64,000 bases of DNA from Ulvibacter litoralis (GCF_900102055.1 NZ_FNBA01000001.1:955085-1019084); one strand, 5' to 3'. Counted from the stretch's first letter, positions 16,624-26,698 are shown. Program-made: numbers and translations. Notes: generated by a model from the letters alone, not told the origin.

Positions 16624-18144
16624 ATGAAATTTTTTAACACACTTATTATTATTTTACTGATTTCCCTAACTTCTTGCGAAAAGGATTCACTTGTTGTTAC
16701 TGCGAATGAAACAAATTTAACGACACATACTGCCGTTACACAATCTAGAGGGGATTTTACAGGTAAAATTAAAAGGGTAAAAATTAGAAGGAGAAGAATT
16801 GGTGGCTATAATATCACATCAAAAGCAGATGGAACAGGTGGGATTAACCATTATGAAGTGACTATAAACGAGCGGGAAGGGATTACTCCAATTCCATCAA
16901 AATTTGACCTTAATTTAAATGGGGAATTAGATGAAGATGGATTTGCATCTTTTAACTTTAAAGCACTTCGTTTTGAAGGGGATAATCCAGAAGGAAAACC
17001 ATTTTTAATTGCTATGACACCAATGGATAAAAACAATAACCCTCTAGGAGATACCGAAAAAGTATGGGCTACAGTACAAGATGATGACGGGGTTGATATT
17101 AATAATGTATTAATAAAACAAACCAATGTATATGGAATTTATAAATACAAAGTGAATCTAGGCGGTGAAAACGTGGAAGACATAGCTAATGTAAGTCTTT
17201 CTGTTGAAGGATTAGATAATGAAATTAAGTTCCCAGTAGACGGAGGCGCTCTAGCTTTAGAAGCAGATCCAGATGGAACAAATGTATGGGCTACTATTGC
17301 TGTTACCTATGAAAGTGCTAGTGAACAAACAGCATTATTAGTAACTCCAGGGAATACTGTAGGTGTCTCCATTTTTTTAACCAACACTATGGGCGAACTC
17401 ATAGATGAAGAGGTGCATCATATTGTAGTTACTGAAAAACCACAAGAAGAAGGAATTGTTTCTCAACCCGTAACAATCAAGTTAAAAAATAATGGAAATG
17501 GTTTTAAAATAAGAACGAAAGTAAAAGGGACAGATAAAGACAAAGTGAAGGAAGTACGTATCATTTTTGAAGAACCTTTTGAAGGACCAGCTCCCTTAGA
17601 GACTGAATATACTCTCGAATTTACTAATGAAAATGTTACTACAAGAACTTTTGTAAGTGAAACAATGAACTTTGAACACTTAGAGGAAGCAATTGGTAGT
17701 GAATACCTAGTACTTATAGATTATATTGATGAAAATGGCAACCCTGTTTCCTTTCAAACCGAACAACTAGTAATTATTGAAGGTAACCAAAATGAAGAGT
17801 TTACCATTACCGATGTAAAAGTAGAACAGCAAGAAGGAGATATTCTTTACAAAGCAAAAGCTTTTATTGACGGTCCAGAAATAGGAACCCTAGAAAATGC
17901 TACGATTACGCTTGAGCCATTAGGCGATGGAAGTCCGATAGACACCGATTTTTTAGAATTACAACTGCAAGAACAAGCGGACGAAATCTTATATTTTGGA
18001 TCTCATGACTTTAAATTTGAAAACTACGATGTAGTAGATGGACAAGAATATTTAGCCACATTTAAAGCGGACAATAATGGTACCGAAACAATTGAATTAA
18101 CGGCAACCATAACGGTAACCTACGAAAATGCTTCAGAGCAATAA
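16624..18144 (+). CDS. lipoprotein with four Ig-like repeats
   Basis: Exported lipoprotein with a lipobox ending at Cys18 (SLTSC). After it come about four beta-rich repeats of 90-110 residues, each beginning with a GxYxIxxK-like strand (near residues 58, 171, 290 and 400). The phrase TYESASEQ in the second repeat recurs as TYENASEQ at the extreme C-terminus, so the last repeat stops where the earlier one continues. No catalytic motif is seen. It probably sits on the outer membrane as a binding or structural protein. Because of the shared direct repeat it is the best candidate target of the preceding two-component system. Confidence 0.85.
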   Translation: MKFFNTLIIILLISLTSCEKDSLVVTANETNLTTHTAVTQSRGDFTGKIKRVKIRRRRIGGYNITSKADGTGGINHYEVTINEREGITPIPSKFDLNLNGELDEDGFASFNFKALRFEGDNPEGKPFLIAMTPMDKNNNPLGDTEKVWATVQDDDGVDINNVLIKQTNVYGIYKYKVNLGGENVEDIANVSLSVEGLDNEIKFPVDGGALALEADPDGTNVWATIAVTYESASEQTALLVTPGNTVGVSIFLTNTMGELIDEEVHHIVVTEKPQEEGIVSQPVTIKLKNNGNGFKIRTKVKGTDKDKVKEVRIIFEEPFEGPAPLETEYTLEFTNENVTTRTFVSETMNFEHLEEAIGSEYLVLIDYIDENGNPVSFQTEQLVIIEGNQNEEFTITDVKVEQQEGDILYKAKAFIDGPEIGTLENATITLEPLGDGSPIDTDFLELQLQEQADEILYFGSHDFKFENYDVVDGQEYLATFKADNNGTETIELTATITVTYENASEQ

Positions 18145-18304
18145 TAGTATTTATTTTACTAAAAAGGTTTTCTAAAAATAGAGTGTAAGTGTATTTGAGC
18201 GTTGTAGCTACTTGTAAGTTGTTAACGAAAAATAAGATCTCAACTCCGCTTGATCAGACAAACTAGAACGTTTTATTTTTAGAGAGCCTCTTTTTTATAA
18301 TGTA

Positions 18305-19639
18305 TCAACCTTCAATTAAGGGTATGTACTTTCTGTAGTATTTGATAACTAGCGCAATTCCTCGCCAGGCAATCCAAACTAATATCGCTGTCCATATACC
18401 AATAAGACCCCAATCCATATATTTTCCTAAATAGAGCATTGGGATAAATCCAAACAAGGTTGCTCCCAACAAGACATTCCGAAGGTATTTCATTTCTCCG
18501 AGTCCTTTAAAAATAGCATCTAATGTAAACGCAATGGCATTGATGGGCTGACTTATCAATACCATGAAAAACATTCCGTAGAACAAAACCAACACTTCTG
18601 GGTCTTTGTTAAAGAGAAGCCCTAAGGGTTTGTACAAAAGTACCCCAACGATGACTAAGAATACGGAAACGATAATATTGTAGGAAGTTACTTTTTTGGT
18701 AAGATTCCACAATGAGGTGTAGTTTTTTTCACCCAATAACTTTCCACTTAAGATGTTTCCCGCTGCGCCATAACCATCTATAAAAAAGGCGGAAAACAGC
18801 CAAATATTGATGGCAATAGCGTGTGCTGCAATAAAATTTGTACCTAAACCAGTAGCTTCTCGAACAGCCAATAACAAAGCGGTATTAAGAGCAATAGAAC
18901 GGACAAACAAGTTAAAACTCATACTCACCAACCTGTTTATTTCTGGATGCAATGGAAAACGTAACCTTAAAGAAACTTCGGTCTTTTTCAATAAAAAGAG
19001 CAACGCTAATAACGCCATTAACCCTTGCGAGATAAGACTTGCCCACGCGGCACCTTTAATTCCCATTGCGGGAATATAGTCTTCAACTCCGTAGACAAAA
19101 GCGAAGTCTAGGCCGATATTGGTCAAAGCGCCAATACCCGCAATAATCATAGGCCAAAAAGTATTTTGAAGCCCTCTAAAAAGTCCGAACACTGCAAAAG
19201 TGAACAGTGTCAAAGGAAATCCCCAAACGCGAATGTTGTAATATTCGATACTGTAGGTTAGTACAAGGCCTTTCGCATTGAGAAGTTTAAAAATTTCGTC
19301 CACAAAAAAGTAGGTCGAGAGCAATACCAAGATGCTCAATCCGATGTTAAAATAGATGGCTTGGGCTGGAAAGTTGTTGAGGTCTTTGAGTTTTCCTGCG
19401 CCTAAATTTTGAGAAACGATGGCTGAAATTGCTGATCTGGTTTGTCCAAGAATCCAAATCAGCATCGATAAAAATGAACCTACTATTCCGACAGCTGCGA
19501 GCGACTCGGTTCCGTATTCTGCGATATTTCCAACAATGGCAGCATCGGTACTAGAGAGTACAGGCTCGGCGATTCCTGAGATAATTGCAGGAATAGCAAG
19601 TTGCTGAATTCGTTTAAAAGAAACTGTTGTTTTTTGCAT
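18305..19639 (-). CDS. MATE-family efflux transporter
   Basis: Inner-membrane Na+ or H+ coupled multidrug exporter of the MATE family. The 444-residue protein has about twelve hydrophobic helices and two recognisable internal halves. The N-terminal half opens with IQQLAIPAIISGIAEPVLSS, a typical helix-1 segment, and ILGQTRSAISAIVSQNLGAG matches the family's first-loop region. It resembles the DinF-like subgroup by length. Transported substrates cannot be predicted. It faces the lipoprotein gene across 160 nt in which I see no clear terminator. Confidence 0.93.
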   Translation of the reverse strand: MQKTTVSFKRIQQLAIPAIISGIAEPVLSSTDAAIVGNIAEYGTESLAAVGIVGSFLSMLIWILGQTRSAISAIVSQNLGAGKLKDLNNFPAQAIYFNIGLSILVLLSTYFFVDEIFKLLNAKGLVLTYSIEYYNIRVWGFPLTLFTFAVFGLFRGLQNTFWPMIIAGIGALTNIGLDFAFVYGVEDYIPAMGIKGAAWASLISQGLMALLALLFLLKKTEVSLRLRFPLHPEINRLVSMSFNLFVRSIALNTALLLAVREATGLGTNFIAAHAIAINIWLFSAFFIDGYGAAGNILSGKLLGEKNYTSLWNLTKKVTSYNIIVSVFLVIVGVLLYKPLGLLFNKDPEVLVLFYGMFFMVLISQPINAIAFTLDAIFKGLGEMKYLRNVLLGATLFGFIPMLYLGKYMDWGLIGIWTAILVWIAWRGIALVIKYYRKYIPLIEG

Positions 19640-19702
19640 TTTGAAGGCGCAAAGTTACGGAACAAAACGACAAGACCTTCCTTGTTTTGGATTCAAAATA
19701 GA

Positions 19703-20203
19703 TCACAATACCTTCTCGTAGCAATAAAAAGGATGTTCACTTTGTTTGGGGAAGTAAATGTTTCCTAAACGCGTATATGCTCTTGCTTCATAGAACTTTT
19801 GATTGCGTTTGTTTTGGCTAAATGTGTCCAAACGCACCGAAACGGCTTGCTGCGCTTCCGCAAAATCTTCCGCAAAATCCATAAGTTTTTTGGCGTAGCC
19901 TTTCTTCTGAAAGTTGGGATCAATGGCCACACGGTGTATGTAATAGTGGTGCGAATCTTCCGTTAGCCAGTCTATTTGGTTGTATTCTGAATCTTTTTCC
20001 GAAGAAATAACAATACTGCCAATAATGGTGTCTTCAATCAATAGAACATATAATTCTTGGCGTGCCACATCTTTCTGAAAGGCTTGTATGGAAGGATAGT
20101 GTTCATTCCATTGAAGGATTCCTTCCGAAGTCATTTTGTCCGCACAAGCTCTAGTTATTGTTAGAATTTGTTCAATTTCTGAAAGTTTTGCCTTCCGAAT
20201 CAT
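19703..20203 (-). CDS. GNAT-family N-acetyltransferase
   Basis: Transfers acetyl from acetyl-CoA to an amine of unknown identity. The 166-residue protein is a single GNAT domain. The acetyl-CoA pyrophosphate loop is visible as NFQKKGYAKKLMDFA (about 117-131), close to the Q/RxxGxG/A pattern, preceded by the beta-4 strand HRVAIDP. The C-terminus YFPKQSEHPFYCYEKVL fits the family's last strands. It is divergent from the Usp gene, whose -7 box lies 11 nt from its start codon. Confidence 0.9.
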   Translation of the reverse strand: MIRKAKLSEIEQILTITRACADKMTSEGILQWNEHYPSIQAFQKDVARQELYVLLIEDTIIGSIVISSEKDSEYNQIDWLTEDSHHYYIHRVAIDPNFQKKGYAKKLMDFAEDFAEAQQAVSVRLDTFSQNKRNQKFYEARAYTRLGNIYFPKQSEHPFYCYEKVL

Positions 20204-20213
20204 ATTTAAAAAT

Positions 20214-20221
20214 TAATTTTG
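20214..20221 (+). promoter_or_regulatory. -7 box of the Usp gene
   Basis: TAATTTTG matches TAnnTTTG. A TTTG lies 23 bp upstream, at the far end of the accepted spacing. The ATG used is 34 nt downstream. Confidence 0.55.
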
Positions 20222-20254
20222 CCTAGTTTTAAATGTAAGAGAAAATATACGACT

Positions 20255-21049
20255 ATGAAAAATATATTGGTTCCGATTGGGTCTTCAGAAAATGCAGTAA
20301 GTAATTTACAATACGCAATCGATTTGGCGCAAGAGATGGATGCGTATGTATATGTAATTTCGGTATTTCAAGAATTATCGAAGGTTGGAGGACTTACTAA
20401 GGTAAACGCGATTATGAAAGAAGATACCGTAAACCGTTTGGATGAGGTACTTTCAAAAGTAAATAAAAGAGATGTTACGGTTATTTCACATCCTATAAAA
20501 GGAGGTATTTTAGAAAGTGTGAATCGTGTAAGTAAGCATGTCGATATAGATTTATTGGTGCTTTCGCCTCGAAGTAATTCAATTCGAGAAGAGGTTTATT
20601 TAGGAAATGTTTCAGGAAAAATTTTAAAAGGAACCAATATTCCAATATTGATTGTTCCTGAAGGCGCTGTATTTGAGCAACCAACATCGATGTTAATGGC
20701 GTTTAAAAATGGAAATTTTGACAAGAAGAAAATGCTCGATCCTGTTCGCCAATATGTAAAGCATTTTGGAACGGAATTGCATTTACTTCATGTAGAAACA
20801 CCAGATTCTACAGATAAAATGCTTGAAATAAGCAAGAAACTTAAAAAATTAAAAACAACGTATACCAAAGCAGAAAGCGGCACAACCTATCAAGCGGTAT
20901 TGGCACATTATAAAGACCACAATCCTGATATGCTTTGTGTCGTGCGCAGAAAGCGTGGGTTTTTCAAAAAACTATGGGAGAAAAATGTGATTCTAAAAAA
21001 AGAGTTTTTTACAACGAAACCTTTGTTGGTTTTACAAGTGCAAGAATAG
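20255..21049 (+). CDS. tandem-domain universal stress protein
   Basis: Cytoplasmic stress-associated protein with two Usp-like halves. The first domain (1-145) is canonical: MKNILVPIGSSENA at the start and KILKGTNIPILIVP at its end. The second half (about 150-264) is a degenerate Usp domain with the strand ELHLLHVETPD and a C-terminal KPLLVLQVQE. I place the start at the ATG at 20255 (264 aa), which puts the conserved NILVP strand at the N-terminus; the reading frame extends 12 codons upstream only through a TTG. Its signal and ligand are not evident. Confidence 0.9.
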   Translation: MKNILVPIGSSENAVSNLQYAIDLAQEMDAYVYVISVFQELSKVGGLTKVNAIMKEDTVNRLDEVLSKVNKRDVTVISHPIKGGILESVNRVSKHVDIDLLVLSPRSNSIREEVYLGNVSGKILKGTNIPILIVPEGAVFEQPTSMLMAFKNGNFDKKKMLDPVRQYVKHFGTELHLLHVETPDSTDKMLEISKKLKKLKTTYTKAESGTTYQAVLAHYKDHNPDMLCVVRRKRGFFKKLWEKNVILKKEFFTTKPLLVLQVQE

Positions 21050-21077
21050 TTTTTTGTTTAATTTCGCTCAAATTATT

Positions 21078-21151
21078 GGGGGATTAGCTCAGTTGGCTAG
21101 AGCGTTTGGCTGGCAGCCAAAAGGTCATCGGTTCGACTCCGATATTCTCCA
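21078..21151 (+). tRNA. tRNA-Ala(GGC)
   Basis: A full cloverleaf can be drawn: acceptor GGGGGAT with ATTCTCC, including the G3:U70 pair that marks alanine tRNAs; D arm GCTC/GAGC; anticodon stem TTTGG/CCAAA with loop CTGGCAG, so the anticodon is GGC; T arm ATCGG/CCGAT with loop TTCGACT. The discriminator is A, and the CCA end is not encoded. Confidence 0.95.
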
Positions 21152-21152
21152 C

Positions 21153-21185
21153 AAAACCCACAGAATTATAACTGTGGGTTTTTTT
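21153..21185 (+). terminator. terminator after tRNA-Ala
   Basis: AAAACCCACAG pairs with CTGTGGGTTTT around an 8-nt loop and runs into T residues, immediately after the tRNA. Confidence 0.9.
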
Positions 21186-21392
21186 ATACTTCCTAAAAAA
21201 GTAGTGTTTTTATTGCTTTTTTCTTAAGGCTTTGTTAATCGTATGCTATTTTCATTTTTTCTTTGTTTGTTTGCGCATAAATTCGTACTATGCCAAAATT
21301 GATAGTTCCTATTAATTTTCTATATACGAGAATACTTATGTAATTAAATTTACATAACTTGAAGTAGTTACACTTAAAACCTATAAAAACAA

Positions 21393-21608
21393 ATGGAAAT
21401 CTTAGAAAAAGCTCGTGAGTTTGAGCAAAGAAAGTTTTCTTTCCAAAACACAAGCGATAGAATTATAGCCTCTAGGGAAGCAAAAGAACTTATACTTAGC
21501 CTTAACGACATCTATAAAACCAATAAGGATCCAAAAATTATGGATTTAATGAAAAGTCTTACGGTTGTTAAGCGAAAAATCGAAGTGCGTTTAAAAGGCC
21601 GCACCTAA
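21393..21608 (+). CDS. small hypothetical protein, 71 residues
   Basis: Short, highly charged, probably all-helical cytoplasmic protein (MEILEKAREFEQRKFS, then SREAKELILSLNDIY and LMKSLTVVKRKIEVR). No known motif. It stands alone between the tRNA and the convergent hydrolase gene, 21 nt before that gene's stop. A minus-strand frame overlapping its 5' end looks less like a protein. The 200-nt region between the tRNA terminator and this gene shows nothing I can name. Confidence 0.7.
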   Translation: MEILEKAREFEQRKFSFQNTSDRIIASREAKELILSLNDIYKTNKDPKIMDLMKSLTVVKRKIEVRLKGRT

Positions 21609-21629
21609 TTTAATTTGTAGCGGAAAGAA

Positions 21630-22472
21630 TTACTTTATAAAAGTACTACTTTCCGCTACTACTTTTTTCAAAGCTGTAGGGAGCTCTTCCTCAGTCCACG
21701 GGTGTGTACCACCAAAAACGTGATCTCCATTTTCAATAATTTTCAAGGTACTCTTCGGATTCCAAAAATGTAATGCTTCGGCTTCTTTGATAGTTACCGT
21801 AGGGTCATCATCTCCTTGTATGATAAGTTGTGGTTTGCTTAAGTTTTGAACCGCTCTTTTTATCGTGAAGCGTTCTTCGTTGGCTATGAAATCTTCGTAA
21901 AACTGAATGTAATGTGGCAACTGCTGTTTGGTACGTGTATTTTCAATGTATGTTATCCCCTTTTTTTGCCATTCTTTAAAGCTATCCGTGCCTTCTTGAA
22001 ATCTAAGTTTGAAATCGCAAACACCTGCCCAAGTAACTACTTTTTGAACACGCTCGTCTTCTTCCGCTTTAATCAGTACAATTCCGCCGCCTCTACTGTG
22101 ACCAATTAAGGATATTTTCTCTGAATTAAGTTGGGGAGAGAATTCATTTTCCGAAGAAATAAAATGTAGAATACGATCTAAATCGTCTAATTCTTTACTG
22201 AAGTTATTGTTTGCAAATGCTTCTAAATCTGGAAAATCGATAGGATCTTCTACCGTTCCTCCATTGTGAGAAAAATTAAACTTTAAAAAGAAAAAGCCTG
22301 CCTCAGCAAAGGCTTCTGCAACTAAGTCCCACGTTCCCCAATCCTTGAATCCCTTATACCCATGGCAAAAAAGAACAATGGGCTTTGGTGTTTCGTCTTC
22401 TCGATAGCAAACGTCGTAACAGATTGGTTTTTTCGCTTCTGCGGTAAGGATGTTTTGTTTTTTCAATAGCAT
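21630..22472 (-). CDS. alpha/beta hydrolase (dienelactone-hydrolase-like)
   Basis: Esterase or peptidase-like alpha/beta hydrolase. The 280-residue protein has the oxyanion region LFCHGYKGFKDWG (34-46), nucleophile elbow GHSRGG with Ser126, an acidic residue in QGDDDPTV and the final catalytic His in NGDHVFGGTHPW. No signal peptide, so cytoplasmic. The start is 3 bp after the addB stop, which suggests co-transcription. The substrate is unknown. Confidence 0.9.
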   Translation of the reverse strand: MLLKKQNILTAEAKKPICYDVCYREDETPKPIVLFCHGYKGFKDWGTWDLVAEAFAEAGFFFLKFNFSHNGGTVEDPIDFPDLEAFANNNFSKELDDLDRILHFISSENEFSPQLNSEKISLIGHSRGGGIVLIKAEEDERVQKVVTWAGVCDFKLRFQEGTDSFKEWQKKGITYIENTRTKQQLPHYIQFYEDFIANEERFTIKRAVQNLSKPQLIIQGDDDPTVTIKEAEALHFWNPKSTLKIIENGDHVFGGTHPWTEEELPTALKKVVAESSTFIK

Positions 22473-22475
22473 TGT

Positions 22476-25202
22476 TTACATAATTTCTTTTTCAGTAAAT
22501 GGAATAGAAGGATCGCAAATCTCTAAAATGAGCTTTTTTAGTTCTTCGGAATAGGTCGCCAACGTTTCTTGAGTGATTTGATGGTTTTTAGGGCCTCTAA
22601 CGCCTGTTTTGGTTGCGAACTTAAGAAATCCACTCTGAAGGTTTTTAAATGATATAATACCCGCTTCTACGTCTTGAATTGGCATCTGCGCATTCATCAT
22701 GAGTGTGTACGCCAAAACTTGCACCACTTTACTGTATTTATAATCGTCGGTAAGTACTTCCCAATCTATAATTTCTAGGTGGGTTTGTTCCACTTTACCT
22801 GTTTTGTAATCTATAATTCGCAATTGACCATTGTACTCATCTACCCGATCTACTTTTCCGGCAACTTTAACAGGAAAGTCTAGCTCCGGAATGGGAACGT
22901 CGACATCAAGGTTGTTTTCAATTTGTACAATTTTAATCGTGTTTCCTGCTTTTAATTCTGAAAGTTCGTAGTCTATAAAGTTAGTGACGTAGCGTTTTGC
23001 AACTTCAAAAATTAGCAAGTTTTTTCCTTTATCGAAGGTTCCGCCTTTGAAGGTTTTGATAAACTGTTTTGTGACTTCTTTCGGACTCTCTTTTTTCATG
23101 TTCAGAAGTATTTCTGAAGTTAAAAAAGAACCTTCATATGGTTTGTAAAAAGCTTCTAATGTATCGTGAACAATTGTTCCTAATGTGTTAGCTGCCACTG
23201 TTTCTTCAACTTCTTCAACTTCATTAATTTTAATGATTTTCTGATAATAAAAATCTAGCGGATTTCGAATGTAGCTTGTCAATGCCGAAGGAGAAAACCC
23301 TCTAGCAGCAATTTCTTTAATTCTAGTGAGTACCGCTTTTGTTTTTTCAATGGATCTTAATTCACTTTGTTTAATTTCAATTGAAGGAGCCAATACCACC
23401 TTTTCAATTGTGTGGTTTGGAATGTTTTCAACTTCTAATTGCAGTAAAAACCTACTTTTTTCTCCAACGTTCATTCCGTCACTAAAATTATTATAGAGTA
23501 GGGTTACATTTTTAGAACGATGTAAAAGGTGGTAGAAGTGATAGGTATAAATAGCGTCTTTCTCGGTAAATTTTGGCAATCCGAACTCTTGTTTTAAATC
23601 GAACGTAATAAAAGAAGCATTCGATTTTCCAGCAGGAAGAATCCCTTCGTTTACGGATGTTAGAATTATATTCTCAAAATCTAACACACGTGTTTCTAGA
23701 ATTCCCATAATTTGCAATCCATTATAAGCGTCACCTTTAAAGTCTAAGGTTGCAGTCGCGCAGAAATCTACAAATAGGTCGTGTACTGTTTTTATACTTT
23801 TTAAATGAGCGAAGGAGCTATTTAGCGCCTCAATTTTTGAAAACACTTGATATATTTGATGTAGTACCGCGTATTCGATGGGTTTTTCTGAAAAATTATT
23901 TTTTAAACGTGACAAAATTTCTAAACATTGCCGAATGGCAGTATTGCTATTTTCTTTCCAGTCACCAAATAATACCGTTAATATGTCTCTATTCTCAGTG
24001 GTTGCAGCCTCAAGGAGTGTTTCTAAAGAAATGTGCGATTTATTCTGAGTTGTGATTGAAGCTTCAATCACATTATTATCAGGAATAAGAACAGCCGCTA
24101 ACGGGTGATTTATTAAAGACAATACATCTTTATAATACCATAACTTTTTTTGACGAAGGTGAAAGTTTAAAAGCAATTCAAAAAAGGTCGTAACAGGGAA
24201 TGATTTTAAAGTAACTCCCATCGTAATATTAACGGTATTGCAGTTTTGTGGTAACGAATGTAGTATGGGAATAAGTAATTTTTCGTCGGCTAATACAATC
24301 GCGGTTTTGTTTAATTCTTCTTCTGAAAGTTTAGAGAGAAGCTCTCCAACGTATTTTGCCTGTCCTATGTTTTTTTGAACCTCGATAAATGTGAATTTTT
24401 TATCTTTCTGAAAGTTATTGCTACTAATCGAAAAAGGGTTGGTTTTATAATAGTCCCATTCACTTGCATACTTTCTCAGAAAAAGGGAGGCACTGTGTTT
24501 TTTGTCGGTAAAGAAATGGGTGTCGGTATCCCAATATACCTTTGTATTAGTTGTTTCAAGCAACTTCTGAAAGATGTGTTGCTCGGCATTATTTAAAGCG
24601 TTAAAACCAATAAAGATATGCTGCTTTTGGCCAAAATTCTGAATATAAGATTCCACATCATTTGCAGCTTTGCGATAGACCATCCCTTGATAGCCTAGTT
24701 TTTCTTTTAATAGATCGGTTTTTAATGTTTCATAAAAAGCATGTAAACTATTCCAAAACTTTAAATAGTTCTCAATAAGAGGTGTTTTTTGATCCTTAAC
24801 ATACCAATGGTTGATGTCTTGAATATTGCTTAGGTAGGTAAAAAAGGATTTCGGCTCAATTAAAAATCGGTCTATTTCATTAAAATCACCAATAAGCGTC
24901 GTTGCCCAAGTGGTGTATATTTCGAAGCTTTCTTTCTCTTGACTACTCTCTGTTTTTAAGTAGGCTTCGTAGCTTTTGAATAAAAGCTCGGTAGTATCTA
25001 TAATTTTTAAGTCTGAAAGTTCTTCTATAAACTCTTCAATACTTATAATTTTTGGCGCGAAAAATGTTTTGGTCGCATTCTCCCGAAGTAAGTTTAATAA
25101 GAAGCTACCTGCACGTTTACTAGGTAGAATAAGTGTTAAAGAAGAAACATCGTCATGTTCTTTTTGAATGGATTGAATGGTTTCTTCTAGGAATGTTTGC
25201 AT
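22476..25202 (-). CDS. AddB-like PD-(D/E)XK nuclease subunit
   Basis: Predicted partner of the UvrD-like protein at 28020 in a RecBCD/AddAB-type double-strand-break resection enzyme. The N-terminal 700 residues follow the AddB plan, with the phrase LILPSKRAGSFLLNLLRE near residue 25 instead of a canonical Walker A. The C-terminal nuclease shows HDTLEAF, then GKVDRVDEYNG and RIIDYKTGKV (the D...DxK core). The Fe-S cysteines of Bacillus AddB are not seen. Length 908 aa. It is separated from its partner by kbl and ompA. Confidence 0.88.
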   Translation of the reverse strand: MQTFLEETIQSIQKEHDDVSSLTLILPSKRAGSFLLNLLRENATKTFFAPKIISIEEFIEELSDLKIIDTTELLFKSYEAYLKTESSQEKESFEIYTTWATTLIGDFNEIDRFLIEPKSFFTYLSNIQDINHWYVKDQKTPLIENYLKFWNSLHAFYETLKTDLLKEKLGYQGMVYRKAANDVESYIQNFGQKQHIFIGFNALNNAEQHIFQKLLETTNTKVYWDTDTHFFTDKKHSASLFLRKYASEWDYYKTNPFSISSNNFQKDKKFTFIEVQKNIGQAKYVGELLSKLSEEELNKTAIVLADEKLLIPILHSLPQNCNTVNITMGVTLKSFPVTTFFELLLNFHLRQKKLWYYKDVLSLINHPLAAVLIPDNNVIEASITTQNKSHISLETLLEAATTENRDILTVLFGDWKENSNTAIRQCLEILSRLKNNFSEKPIEYAVLHQIYQVFSKIEALNSSFAHLKSIKTVHDLFVDFCATATLDFKGDAYNGLQIMGILETRVLDFENIILTSVNEGILPAGKSNASFITFDLKQEFGLPKFTEKDAIYTYHFYHLLHRSKNVTLLYNNFSDGMNVGEKSRFLLQLEVENIPNHTIEKVVLAPSIEIKQSELRSIEKTKAVLTRIKEIAARGFSPSALTSYIRNPLDFYYQKIIKINEVEEVEETVAANTLGTIVHDTLEAFYKPYEGSFLTSEILLNMKKESPKEVTKQFIKTFKGGTFDKGKNLLIFEVAKRYVTNFIDYELSELKAGNTIKIVQIENNLDVDVPIPELDFPVKVAGKVDRVDEYNGQLRIIDYKTGKVEQTHLEIIDWEVLTDDYKYSKVVQVLAYTLMMNAQMPIQDVEAGIISFKNLQSGFLKFATKTGVRGPKNHQITQETLATYSEELKKLILEICDPSIPFTEKEIM

Positions 25203-25208
25203 TCTATA

Positions 25209-25241
25209 AAAATAAAAAACGCCCCCATAAATGGAGGCGTT
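25209..25241 (-). terminator. terminator of ompA
   Basis: AACGCC pairs with GGCGTT, with an inner CCAT/ATGG stem, and a T-rich run follows on the minus strand. It lies 25 nt after the OmpA stop and just before the addB start codon. Confidence 0.85.
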
Positions 25242-25266
25242 CTTCTTATTTATTTTTAGAGAATTA

Positions 25267-26661
25267 TTATTTTCTCAAAGAAATTTCAACACGTCTGTTT
25301 TGTTGTCTTCCTGCTTTAGTAGCATTCGTTGCAATTGGTCTAGCTTCACCATATCCAATTGAAGATAATCTGCTACCACTCATACCGATTGTAGTTAAGT
25401 AAGTTCTAACTGAAGAAGCTCTACTGTCTGAAAGCTTTTGGTTAGTTGCGTCACTACCTTGGCTATCTGTATGTCCTTCGATTACGAAGTTAGCATTAGG
25501 ATATTCTTTCATGATATCAGCGATATTTTGAAGAACAGCGTAAGACTCTTGACGGATAGTAGATTTTCCTAGGTCAAACAAGATTGTTTTAGAGTAATCA
25601 TTTAATTGCTTAATGATTTCAACAGAAACTTCAGGACAACCTTTGTTCGCTACAGTTCCAGGAACTTCAGGACAAGCATCGTCTTTATCGAATACACCGT
25701 CACCGTCTTTATCAGACCATGGGCAACCTTTGTTTTCTTTAGGACCAGCTTCGTTAGGACAAGCATCGTCTGGATCGTTAACACCATCACCATCAGTATC
25801 TACGATAGGACAACCGTTGTTAGATTTTGGACCAGCTTCAGTTGGACAACCATCTTGAGCATCAGTGATTCCATCACCATCAGTATCAGGACAACCGTTG
25901 TACTCAGCAGTACCAGGAGTGTTAGGACAAGCATCGTTTCTATCTTCGATTCCGTCACCGTCAGTATCAGGACATCCGTTGAATTCTGGTAAACCAGGAG
26001 TTTCAGGACATTCGTCATCTTTATCATATATTCCGTCACCGTCAGTGTCTTTTCCACCAAACTTAAACATAATACCTGCAGAGTGTTGGAAGTGAGTACG
26101 ACCGTAGTTGTCTTCGAAAGCGTGCTTGTAAGTAGATTGTAAATCAAGAGCTAAGTTTTCAGCTAACCAAAATTTGAAACTTACTAAACCGTTAGCAGTA
26201 CCAAATCCGATATCGTCAACCCAAGTGTAACCCCCACCAAGACCAAGAGAAGGATCAAACCATCCACCTGGACCAGCAATAAGGTCTCTAAAGCTATATT
26301 TAATTTCACCATCTACACCGTAATAGGTAAGATCGTCAACTGGTACATCACCAATTGTTTCAATTCTGTTGATTGTTCCAACTGCAGCAAATGTAAATCC
26401 GCTACCTACATATCTACCAATAGATAATTTTGAAACTGAAGGAAGTATGTTCCAGTGGTCATCTACGTTAAAATACTCTTCAAAAAGGTCTCCTCTTAGT
26501 GGAGAACTATCTGCTTGACCGTCTGCAAGCCCAATTGGGAAAAGGTCAACAGCGTTTGCACCAACCTCGATTGCCCAAGGATTGTTTTCGTCTTGAGCAT
26601 TTGCAACACCAACTGTTAAGAAGATAAGTGCAGCAACTAAAATACTGTTAAGATGTTTCAT
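25267..26661 (-). CDS. OmpA-family outer-membrane protein with thrombospondin type-3 repeats
   Basis: Outer-membrane protein that ties the membrane to peptidoglycan. A signal peptide (1-22, cleavage after VANA) precedes an eight-stranded-barrel-type region (about 25-205). Then come five to six calcium-binding thrombospondin type-3 repeats (about 205-345) of the form DTDGDGIxDxxDxCPxxPG. A C-terminal OmpA domain ends the 464 residues, with [10 protein letters not shown] and the RRVEISLRK end. A near-perfect promoter (TTTG-N19-TACTTTTG) and a strong terminator mark it as a separately and probably highly expressed gene. Confidence 0.95.
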   Translation of the reverse strand: MKHLNSILVAALIFLTVGVANAQDENNPWAIEVGANAVDLFPIGLADGQADSSPLRGDLFEEYFNVDDHWNILPSVSKLSIGRYVGSGFTFAAVGTINRIETIGDVPVDDLTYYGVDGEIKYSFRDLIAGPGGWFDPSLGLGGGYTWVDDIGFGTANGLVSFKFWLAENLALDLQSTYKHAFEDNYGRTHFQHSAGIMFKFGGKDTDGDGIYDKDDECPETPGLPEFNGCPDTDGDGIEDRNDACPNTPGTAEYNGCPDTDGDGITDAQDGCPTEAGPKSNNGCPIVDTDGDGVNDPDDACPNEAGPKENKGCPWSDKDGDGVFDKDDACPEVPGTVANKGCPEVSVEIIKQLNDYSKTILFDLGKSTIRQESYAVLQNIADIMKEYPNANFVIEGHTDSQGSDATNQKLSDSRASSVRTYLTTIGMSGSRLSSIGYGEARPIATNATKAGRQQNRRVEISLRK

Positions 26662-26698
26662 ATTCGATTGTTTAATTTTTTTAAGTGTTAATTATGAG

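Noticed and set aside
21235-21453. Minus-strand 72-codon frame next to the tRNA
   Set aside because: It overlaps the better plus-strand gene at 21393 and its composition (many Phe, Tyr, Cys, Lys) is that of AT-rich noise.
25606-25992. Plus-strand open frames over the OmpA gene
   Set aside because: They are mirror images of the repetitive calcium-binding repeats; the minus frame has a signal peptide, repeats and an OmpA domain.
25680-26050. Regularly spaced DNA repeats that could suggest a CRISPR array
   Set aside because: The periodicity encodes DxDxDGxxDxxDxCP protein repeats; units are degenerate and lack unique spacers.
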